Part shown: piece after piece, positions 17,431 through 24,470 of the stretch
Position numbering within the stretch: the stretch's first letter is position 1
Layout: the number at the start of each line of letters is the position of its first letter
NCBI GenBank assembly: GCA_017858365.1
Contig: JAFMBQ010000002.1
Span: forward strand, 1 to 49,667
From: Algoriphagus sp.
Lineage (GTDB): Bacteria; Bacteroidota; Bacteroidia; Cytophagales; Cyclobacteriaceae
Length of the DNA stretch: 49,667 bases
Reading direction: 5' to 3'
Program-made: the position numbers and the translations under genes
The notes under the pieces: generated by a model
Told to the model about the DNA's origin: nothing
Database searches by the model: none
Seen by the model: only the letters and a program-made list of their open reading frames with translations

Positions 17431-19095
17431 TTATGCAGGCAAACTGGCTAGGCCAGTTCCGTCTGGTTTGTTTTTGACGTCACTCTGATCATTCAAGATC
17501 ATTGTCTCTCCATTTTCAGCAGAATACTTTGGCCATGATGGAAGTTTGCTACCATTTGGATCTCCGGTTTTCATAAAGGAGATTAAGGAAGTGGACATTT
17601 CATTCGACAAAGTCCGAGGTCGGCTACCTCCTCCGGTATGAGTGTACATTCGATCGGTATTCGCATACCAAAAGCAAATATCAATGCAGTGAAAAGCTTT
17701 CATTCGACCAGAGTAAAGATTGGGTTCCCATCCAAACCAAGCTAAGTAAACCGGAGCGGATTGGGTGGATTTGGCATTTGCGGCTTTGACTGCATTTTGT
17801 CTGTTCGATAATACCATCGCCCAAATATCTGATGGGGATGCACTCGGGAAGTCTTTTTGGTACGCAGCAACAATGGCTTCAGATTGATCTCCAAAACGCT
17901 CTTTGATTTTCTCCACCACACCTGGAATATCGATTTTTTCAAGTTCAGGGGAAGTACGAGTAGGGTTCCACTCATGAAATGTCGTACAAATCATCAGAGG
18001 CATAGTTGCTGCATGACTTGCGGTTTCTGTAAAAAACTCTCCTTTTGGAACATGCACTCCATCTGCCACCGGTCCAAATCCACCACGGAAACCCGGTTGA
18101 GGATTTTCCTTTCTCATACGTGCCAAGGCTTCATTGGCCACATCTATATAGGCTCTCCAACTCAAATCCTGAAGTTGGTCCAGTGTAGCTGGCGTTAAGC
18201 CCGCAGTTTCCATCACATATTGTCCTAATTTTTGACTGTAGCTTTGTTCATTTGCGATCAGCATAGATCCGCTCAGCGCCACTCCCTTATGCACCAAACC
18301 GGCTGAAGCAGGCATAGCCATGGTACAGGTGACTTTTGCGCCACCTCCAGATTGACCCATAATGGTGATATTGCCTGAGTCACCTCCAAAATTGGAGATG
18401 TTATCTCGTACCCATTCCAAGGCAGCGATGATATCCAATTGGCTGACGTTGCCGGAATCGGTATACTTTTCTCCGCCTACTCCCGATAAGTCCGTGAACC
18501 CTAAAGGACCTAAGCGATGATTGATTGAAACGAAGACTACATCTCCTTTTTTAGCGAAATTTTCTCCATGATACCCATCTTGCTCGACAGCATTTCCATT
18601 GGTGAATCCACCTCCATGCAGCCAAAGCATAACAGGACGTTTTTTTCCATCTGCAGTTGCTGGCGTCCAAACATTCAGGCGAAGACAATCTTCACTGAGA
18701 TCATCGTAATTCCAATGGTCAGCAAATGAATAATCAACATTCGCATAGCGGTTGTCCATGATTTGGGGAGCCGTATTTCCCCACCAAATAGTAGGTTTTA
18801 CCTCCGTCCAAGGTTCGGGTTTTTGTGGAGGCATAAAGCGATTTTTCCCGGAAGTGTCTGCGCCATAAGGAATACCCAAATACGTGTAAACCCCATTTAT
18901 AATGTATCCTCTGACTTTCCCTTGGCTTGTTTCTGCGATAGCAATATCATCTCCGATTTGGAGAAATTGCTCATCAGTTTTTGCTTCTTCTGTGGAGGCA
19001 CTTGCGCAGGAGGTAAAAGGAATGGTAGATGCTAAACCGATTCCGGCAGTACCGACACCGATCTTTTTGAAAAAGTCTCTTCTATTGTTCTTCAT
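17431..19095 (-). CDS. Tat-exported type B carboxylesterase
   Basis: A 554-residue carboxylesterase/para-nitrobenzyl esterase. The N-terminus MKNNRRDFFKKIGVGTAG has a twin-arginine motif and leads to TSCASAS, so it may be Tat-exported and possibly lipid-anchored. Family signs: IPYGADTSGKNRFMPP, EDCLRLNVWTPA, the oxyanion loop WLHGGGFTNG, the nucleophile serine in IMGQSGGGAKV and the histidine in AFHCIDICFWYANT. The acidic triad residue is probably in the FHEWNPTR region or nearby. Substrates are carboxylic esters of unknown type. Confidence 0.92.
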   Translation of the reverse strand: MKNNRRDFFKKIGVGTAGIGLASTIPFTSCASASTEEAKTDEQFLQIGDDIAIAETSQGKVRGYIINGVYTYLGIPYGADTSGKNRFMPPQKPEPWTEVKPTIWWGNTAPQIMDNRYANVDYSFADHWNYDDLSEDCLRLNVWTPATADGKKRPVMLWLHGGGFTNGNAVEQDGYHGENFAKKGDVVFVSINHRLGPLGFTDLSGVGGEKYTDSGNVSQLDIIAALEWVRDNISNFGGDSGNITIMGQSGGGAKVTCTMAMPASAGLVHKGVALSGSMLIANEQSYSQKLGQYVMETAGLTPATLDQLQDLSWRAYIDVANEALARMRKENPQPGFRGGFGPVADGVHVPKGEFFTETASHAATMPLMICTTFHEWNPTRTSPELEKIDIPGVVEKIKERFGDQSEAIVAAYQKDFPSASPSDIWAMVLSNRQNAVKAANAKSTQSAPVYLAWFGWEPNLYSGRMKAFHCIDICFWYANTDRMYTHTGGGSRPRTLSNEMSTSLISFMKTGDPNGSKLPSWPKYSAENGETMILNDQSDVKNKPDGTGLASLPA

Positions 19096-19254
19096 GGTTT
19101 TGGGTTTTTGATAAAGGATTGATTGCTAAGAAAATATAAGGAATCTCCTTTAGCCAAAATGATTTTGAATCCATTTTTCACCAAAACATTATTTAAATGG
19201 AGGAATATTGTTTCCAATTGACAAAATAGACTTGAGTAATCCGGGCACAAAAAA

Positions 19255-19278
19255 ACCGGCCGCTTTTCAGCAGCCGGT
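19255..19278 (-). terminator. Rho-independent terminator after the 843-residue M14 peptidase gene
   Basis: Inverted repeat ACCGGC ... GCCGGT followed on the minus strand by a run of T (reverse complement of the A run at 19249-19254), 37 bases past the stop at 19315. Confidence 0.8.
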
Positions 19279-19314
19279 AAATCTTACCTCATATATCTAA
19301 AATCTCACCTCTAC

Positions 19315-21846
19315 TTACTGTCCTACCATAAAGATGGCATTGCTCAACACTAATTTTCCAGATTCCCAGAAGCCACGGAAAATCGGGTTATCCACAAAAT
19401 AAACTATCTCGCCACGACCAAGATTTTCAGCCCCTATTGCCAAAGATCCTCCCATGGAAGATTTGATTTTGTAGCCGATATAGCCTGTTCGATAGGAATC
19501 GTTCGATAAGATTTTGCCTGCATTCACGCCATCCGTCAGGTAAGCATATTTGCTGGAGTTATTCTTCAAAGTATAGAATATGCCGCCCGTACCATAGCCA
19601 AGTGGGTGCGTTTCATCCATTGCTACTTGGTAGATTGCGCCAGCAGCTCCTCCTGAGATCGCCAATCGCTCACCTTCTGTGTAAGGAGCCAATCGCTCAG
19701 CTTTTGCAAGCGTGTCTGCTGCTTTTTCTGCTGCTTTCTTCTCCTCGTCTGTATCAAAATTCTTTAACTTAAATCCTTCTTTGTTTGCAAAGAAATTCAA
19801 CGCACCGTCTATTGCTATCAGCTTCCCACCTGCTTTTACCCAGTCCATTACCTTGTCCTGAGCAGCTTTGTTTAGGCCTCCTCCACGGGTTGATGGTAGG
19901 ATGATCACATCGTATTTGTTGAGATCATAACGAGCCATATCTTCTAGTTCCAAAGTGCTTAGTGGATAGTTGAGCTCCTTTTCGAAAAAGTGCCAAAGTT
20001 CACCGAATCCAAGGGAGTTCGTTCCCTGTCCGCCTACTAAGGCAACTTTTGGAGCTTGGATCACACGGATATTCGGAGAACCGAAGTCCTTTCCTTCTTC
20101 CACGTAGCCAGTCATGGTTGTTTCGAGTTGGATACCAAATTTGTTGGCAGTTTCCACTACTTTTTGATCAAAGTTGGCCACGTATTCATTTCCACCTTTA
20201 GTGATCAGCAGGGTTCCTGCCGGAAAGCTTTTGCCGTCTGTTTTAAAAGGAAATTCCGGATATTTCACACGGATTCCCTGATTCAACAGTGCCGATAGAA
20301 AAGCTGCATCCCGAGTTCCATGCCAGCCAGCGACATAGGCCACTGGAGTTTTGCCCGCAATATTTACTGTGAAAGCTGGTTTTTCATAAGCTCCAGCCGG
20401 ATCCAATCGGGTTTCCAATGCATAGGCTTCCACATTGTAAGCATAAGGCATTGCCCAGCTCGTGATATCGTAAGTAATGCTATCGTTGAGTTGCGGTTTT
20501 GGCTCGAAAAATACCTGGGCCAAAACAGACTTTGGCTGATAGGCAGAGATCACTATATCTTCTGCAGAAGTAGTAAAAGTTGTAGATTTTCCAGTTTCAT
20601 ATTCATAGCCTTTTAAACCTGATTTTGCACCAGCTTTGCCATAGCGGATTCCATTTTTATCCAACAGTTCAAGCAACTTGGCTACTTGAGCAGGATTACT
20701 TTCCCCTTTAATCACAAAACTTTTGTATTTGCCTTTCGGGTTGGTGGAGTTGTCTTTGTAAAACTTAGTAAACTCCGAAAGAAGGCGTTCTGCATTTTGA
20801 CTAGTCACTTCCGTTGCCGACATGGCCGCCGTGTAATGTCCTTCTATTCGATAGCTCAAGGTCACCGTATCGCCAACTGAATTGAAACCGCCTCGGCCGG
20901 CTTGGCCTCCGCCACCTTGCTCGATCGTCATACCGATTGCACCATTGAACATTGGGTAAGAATCTCCATAGGATGGGTATAGCAGATCAAATCGCTCTTT
21001 GGTGAAATAGAATCTACCCATCTCATCAAAATACTTTGCAGTATTTCTTCCAAAAATATCTTGAAACTCATGCTGAAAAGGGCTTAGCTGCTCATGCAAA
21101 GGCTCTGCCGCCGGAGCCATATAAAATGGATTGTTGATGCCCTGCTCGTGAAAGTCGAGATGAAGCTGTGGCATCCATTGCTGATACATTTTCAATCTTG
21201 CCTGAGATTCCACTTGTACTTGCCAAGCCCAATCCCGATTCAGGTCGAATAAATAATGGTTGGCACGACCTCCCGGCCAAGGCTCGCTATGCTCCATGGA
21301 TTGAAGATCCGGTTGAAGTGTAGTGTTCATTTTTTGATTGTACCAATTCGAATAGCGATCTCTGCCGTCTGGGTTGATTGCCGGATCAATGATGACCACC
21401 TGGTTTTTTAACCATTCTTGAGATTTGGCATTTGCAGGATTGGCGAGTGTATAAAAAGCTGAAATCGCCGCTTCCATTCCAACTGATTCATTTCCATGGA
21501 CATTAAATGACATCCAATTGACGGGTATTGCGTGAATAGGATTTCCTTCCATCAAACCAGCTCGCTTGAGGTTGTCTGTACGAATTTCTTCCAAGATCGC
21601 CATGTTTTCCGTGCTGGAAAAAATTGCCATAATCAGCGGGCGCTTTTCGTTGGTCTCACCATACTGGATGAGTTTAACATTCGGATTATTCGCAGCTACA
21701 TGTTCGAAATAATCAACCATTCGATGGTGTGGAGTAAATCGATCACCGGGTTTGTACCCGAGAAACTGCTCTGGAGTCTGAATTTGAGCCCAGGAGCAAA
21801 TTGTTATTGTAAAAATAATTAAAGTCAGTAGGAAATGTTTTTTCAT
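19315..21846 (-). CDS. Secreted M14-family metallopeptidase with C-terminal GATase-like domain
   Basis: An 843-residue exported protein (signal peptide MKKHFLLTLIIFTITICSWA). The zinc-peptidase domain shows HxxE in SFNVHGNESVGMEAA (about residues 113-121), NPDGRDRYSNWYN, LNRDWAWQVQ and LHLDFHEQG with the third ligand. After about residue 590 follows a Rossmann-like segment (VALVGGQGTNSLGFGELWHF, YDVIILPSTRGG, GGKLIAIDGAL) that resembles class I glutamine-amidotransferase-like folds without a clear catalytic cysteine. This layout is typical of large secreted Bacteroidota M14 proteins. Peptide substrate unknown. Confidence 0.92.
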   Translation of the reverse strand: MKKHFLLTLIIFTITICSWAQIQTPEQFLGYKPGDRFTPHHRMVDYFEHVAANNPNVKLIQYGETNEKRPLIMAIFSSTENMAILEEIRTDNLKRAGLMEGNPIHAIPVNWMSFNVHGNESVGMEAAISAFYTLANPANAKSQEWLKNQVVIIDPAINPDGRDRYSNWYNQKMNTTLQPDLQSMEHSEPWPGGRANHYLFDLNRDWAWQVQVESQARLKMYQQWMPQLHLDFHEQGINNPFYMAPAAEPLHEQLSPFQHEFQDIFGRNTAKYFDEMGRFYFTKERFDLLYPSYGDSYPMFNGAIGMTIEQGGGGQAGRGGFNSVGDTVTLSYRIEGHYTAAMSATEVTSQNAERLLSEFTKFYKDNSTNPKGKYKSFVIKGESNPAQVAKLLELLDKNGIRYGKAGAKSGLKGYEYETGKSTTFTTSAEDIVISAYQPKSVLAQVFFEPKPQLNDSITYDITSWAMPYAYNVEAYALETRLDPAGAYEKPAFTVNIAGKTPVAYVAGWHGTRDAAFLSALLNQGIRVKYPEFPFKTDGKSFPAGTLLITKGGNEYVANFDQKVVETANKFGIQLETTMTGYVEEGKDFGSPNIRVIQAPKVALVGGQGTNSLGFGELWHFFEKELNYPLSTLELEDMARYDLNKYDVIILPSTRGGGLNKAAQDKVMDWVKAGGKLIAIDGALNFFANKEGFKLKNFDTDEEKKAAEKAADTLAKAERLAPYTEGERLAISGGAAGAIYQVAMDETHPLGYGTGGIFYTLKNNSSKYAYLTDGVNAGKILSNDSYRTGYIGYKIKSSMGGSLAIGAENLGRGEIVYFVDNPIFRGFWESGKLVLSNAIFMVGQ

Positions 21847-21981
21847 AGGAGGGGGTAAAGATTGAGGACTTGAATTTAAAAGGATTTGTCTTTAGCATTC
21901 ACACCGATTAAAAAAAAGCTTTTGATTCCCCTCCTCTTGATTTTTAAAAAAACGGAGTCACTTCTTCCAAATGTGACAAAA

Positions 21982-21997
21982 GTCCCTGTGTAGGGAC
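21982..21997. promoter_or_regulatory. Small hairpin/inverted repeat upstream of the MBL-rhodanese gene
   Basis: GTCCCT-GTGT-AGGGAC, 6-bp arms with a 4-base loop, 47 bases upstream of the ATG at 22044. It could be an operator or 5' UTR hairpin of the sulfur gene pair; no regulator is identified. Confidence 0.3.
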
Positions 21998-22043
21998 AAA
22001 TTTATCCCGTATTTTGAAGCATAATTTAAAACGAAAGATAAAA

Positions 22044-23441
22044 ATGTATTTTCAACACGTATATGATAAAAGTCTTGCGCAAGCAAGTTATTTCATTGGT
22101 TGCCAAGCTAAAGGTGAGGCGATTGTAATTGATGCTCAGCGAGATATAGATGTTTATTTGGATATCGCTAAGCGGAACAATATGAAAATCACTCATATTA
22201 CGGAAACCCATATTCACGCAGACTTTCTGAGCGGTTCTAGAGAATTGGCAGCAGTGACTGGTGCCAAAATGTATCTGTCCAATGAAGGTCCTGCAGAATG
22301 GCAGTATGAATTTAAACATGAAGGACTGCAGCACGGGGATAAAATCAACATAGGGAACTTGACCTTGGAAGTACTCTATACTCCTGGACATACGCCAGAG
22401 AGTATTAGTTTCTTGTTGACAGATCATCCAGCTACTGATCAACCTGTGATGGTATTTACAGGAGACTTTGTCTTTGTAGGAGACGTTGGCAGACCTGATT
22501 TATTGGAAAAAGCAGCTGGAATTGTGGGAACGCAAGAAAAAGGCGCCAAGCAAATGTTTGATTCTGTTCAACGATTCGCTAAGCTTCCTGACTATGTACA
22601 GGTGTGGCCTGGGCATGGTGCAGGTTCAGCCTGTGGAAAAGCTTTGGGCTCTGTACCTAGCTCTACCATAGGATATGAAAAAATCCGAAACTGGGCATTT
22701 CAGTTTGCAACTGACGAAAAGGCTTTTGTGGATTATCTTTTGGATGGCCAACCAGAACCACCCAAGTATTTCGCAACAATGAAGCGCCTGAACAAGGTAG
22801 ATAGACCTTTGCTTGTGGAAGTACCTAAGCACGCTAAATTGACAAAAGAGCAATTCCTAACCGCCTATAAGGATGGATTGAAGGTCATAGACACCAGAGA
22901 CAAAGTGGATTTTGCTAAAGGGTTTTTGCCAGGAAGCATCAACATTCAAGGTAATAATTCCTTTTCGACTTGGGCAGGTTGGATCCTAAACTATCAGGAG
23001 CAATTTATCCTTGTGGCAGATAAAAGCCAGATGGAGGATTTAACCCGGAAATTGATGAGAATTGGCCTGGACAATATTTACGGATTTGTTGAGGATATCT
23101 CTGATTTGGGCTTGGACTTGCAAACAGCTGATGTAATTGATCTTGAAGAGTTTAAGGTCTTGGCAGAAAAAGAGGAGGTACAGGTAGTTGACGTAAGAAA
23201 TACTACAGAATTTAATGCTGGCCATGTGAAAGGAGCTGATCATGTTTTCGTAGGAACGATTGAAGATAATTTGGATAAGATCAGTAAAGACAAACAAGTA
23301 GTGATCCACTGTCAAAGTGGGGATCGCGCTGCAATTGCTTATTCTTTGTTGAGGAAAAATGGATTTAATCAGGTCAAGAATTATTCCGGTGGAATGAAAG
23401 AATGGAAAGAGAACGGAAATAATATTGTAACTACTAAATAA
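22044..23441 (+). CDS. MBL-fold hydrolase with two rhodanese domains (persulfide dioxygenase-like)
   Basis: 465 residues from ATG 22044; an upstream TTG at 22014 adds only an unlikely basic leader. The N-terminal metallo-beta-lactamase domain resembles ETHE1-type persulfide dioxygenases: THIHADFLSGSREL, YTPGHTPESISF, FTGDFVFVGDVGRPDLL and VWPGHGAGSACGK. Two rhodanese domains follow: the first (about 255-345) has lost its catalytic cysteine (VADKSQ at the active-site loop), while the second (about 370-460) keeps it in VIHCQSGDRAAIA. It probably oxidises or moves sulfane sulfur in the cytoplasm. The next gene, a single rhodanese 8 bases downstream, supports a sulfide-detoxification pair. Confidence 0.92.
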   Translation: MYFQHVYDKSLAQASYFIGCQAKGEAIVIDAQRDIDVYLDIAKRNNMKITHITETHIHADFLSGSRELAAVTGAKMYLSNEGPAEWQYEFKHEGLQHGDKINIGNLTLEVLYTPGHTPESISFLLTDHPATDQPVMVFTGDFVFVGDVGRPDLLEKAAGIVGTQEKGAKQMFDSVQRFAKLPDYVQVWPGHGAGSACGKALGSVPSSTIGYEKIRNWAFQFATDEKAFVDYLLDGQPEPPKYFATMKRLNKVDRPLLVEVPKHAKLTKEQFLTAYKDGLKVIDTRDKVDFAKGFLPGSINIQGNNSFSTWAGWILNYQEQFILVADKSQMEDLTRKLMRIGLDNIYGFVEDISDLGLDLQTADVIDLEEFKVLAEKEEVQVVDVRNTTEFNAGHVKGADHVFVGTIEDNLDKISKDKQVVIHCQSGDRAAIAYSLLRKNGFNQVKNYSGGMKEWKENGNNIVTTK

Positions 23442-23449
23442 GAATAGAT

Positions 23450-23758
23450 ATGGGCTTTTTCTCAGCAATTTTCGGTGGAACAGATAATTCAAAGCTCACC
23501 GAAGCTATCAATGAAGGAGCATTTTTGGTGGACGTAAGATCTGCCGGAGAATTTGCTTCGGGAAGTGTCAAAGGGGCAGTGAATATTCCTCTGGATAAAA
23601 TCGGAAGCCAGTTGGCAAAATTCAAAGGCAAGAAAAACATTGTCGTATTCTGCAGAAGTGGCAATCGAAGTGGACAGGCGAAAAGTATTTTAGAACAGAA
23701 TGGTTTTCAAAATGTCATCAACGGCGGCACATGGAGTAATGTCAACCAATGTGTTTAA
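23450..23758 (+). CDS. Single-domain rhodanese
   Basis: A 102-residue cytoplasmic rhodanese: FLVDVRSAGEFASGSVKGAVNIP, active-site loop VVFCRSGNRSGQA with the persulfide cysteine, and the C-terminal NVINGGTW. It lies 8 bases after the MBL-rhodanese gene and is followed by a terminator, so the two form a bicistron for sulfur transfer or sulfide oxidation. Confidence 0.93.
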   Translation: MGFFSAIFGGTDNSKLTEAINEGAFLVDVRSAGEFASGSVKGAVNIPLDKIGSQLAKFKGKKNIVVFCRSGNRSGQAKSILEQNGFQNVINGGTWSNVNQCV

Positions 23759-23772
23759 TAAATTTGTGATCA

Positions 23773-23800
23773 ATGGAGAGTCAATGGACTCTCCATTTTT
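23773..23800 (+). terminator. Rho-independent terminator of the rhodanese operon
   Basis: Perfect 10-bp stem ATGGAGAGTC / GACTCTCCAT with a 4-base loop followed by TTTT, 14 bases past the rhodanese stop. Confidence 0.9.
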
Positions 23801-23815
23801 ATTTGATGAAATTTC

Positions 23816-24328
23816 GATTTGAATTTTTAGGGTTAGCGATACAGTCAACCAGACTTTGCTTTGGGCAAAGAGCCTAATGAGTATTTAAAATCTAAACTTT
23901 TTGATCTGACTCCTGGACGGATTTTATTTCCTGTGGAAGGGGAAGCAAGAAATGCTGGATTTGCTGCACTGTTAGGTTGGGATGTTTTTGCTTTTGATAT
24001 CAGTGTCGAAGGTAAAAAGAAAGCAAAAAAGCTTGCTTTGATGAATAGAGTTGCGATTAACTATCGAGTTGAAGACTTGGAAAAAGCAGATTATCCAGCC
24101 AATTATTTTGATGCGATCGCATTTTCCTGAAGTCAAAAGAAGGATTTTAAAGGCTTTGATTTTTTGGAAGCGTATGAAACAGAAACTGAATTAACCGAAG
24201 GACTTTACCATGTGGGGAGAGCTTCCGTAATTCGTCTTTTTGGGGTCAACAAGACCTATAAATTTAGCAATAGATCTTATTTGATTTACCCTGAAAATCG
24301 TAAATCACACTTTCGATTTTCAGGGTAG
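23816..24328 (+). pseudogene. Decayed class I SAM-dependent methyltransferase
   Basis: One frame reads [26 protein letters not shown], i.e. the usual N-terminus of TehB/UbiE-like methyltransferases (NFW..RYS.PDFA.G.EPNEYL) with TAG at 23828 and 23834. It continues through the SAM-binding strand [20 protein letters not shown] and the VFAFDIS motif to YFDAIAFS, then TGA at 24128. The same frame resumes with KDFKGFDFLEAYETET and EGLYHVGRASVIRLFGV, the family's C-terminus. Some 40-60 residues of the normal middle are missing, and the next frame offers HFPEVKRR at the break, a fragment of that middle. Three stops plus a deletion make a true pseudogene rather than a sequencing slip. Confidence 0.82.
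24288..24326. terminator. Inverted repeat between the methyltransferase remnant and tRNA-Val
   Basis: ACCCTGAAAATCG (24288-24300) and CGATTTTCAGGGT (24314-24326), perfect 13-bp arms with a 13-base loop. It lies 14 bases past the 3' end of the minus-strand tRNA gene. There is no clear T run, so it may be a terminator in either direction or only a hairpin. Confidence 0.45.
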
Positions 24329-24340
24329 AGGAATGAATGT

Positions 24341-24414
24341 GGAACCTAAGGGATTCGAACCCCTGACCTCTGCTCTGTCAAAGCAGCGCTCTAAACCAGC
24401 TGAGCTAAGATTCC
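24341..24414 (-). tRNA. tRNA-Val (anticodon GAC)
   Basis: On the minus strand a 74-base cloverleaf: acceptor GGAATCT/AGGTTCC, D arm with AGCTCAGCTGGTTTAGAGC, anticodon stem CTGCT/AGCAG with loop TTGACAG giving anticodon GAC (reads GUC/GUU), and T arm AGGGGTTCGAATCCCT. CCA is not encoded. It lies between the methyltransferase remnant and uvrA. Confidence 0.93.
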
Positions 24415-24470
24415 GAAATTATTTCGCATTGAAATTTCAATGGGACCTAAAGTAACAAAGGAATATTTAT

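Noticed and set aside
8537-21846. The carbohydrate and esterase genes as a polysaccharide utilisation locus
   Set aside because: No SusC/SusD pair or glycoside hydrolase lies among them, and the genes are separated by terminators.
24341-24414. tRNA as an integration site of a mobile island
   Set aside because: No integrase gene and no repeated tRNA 3' end found by eye in the window.
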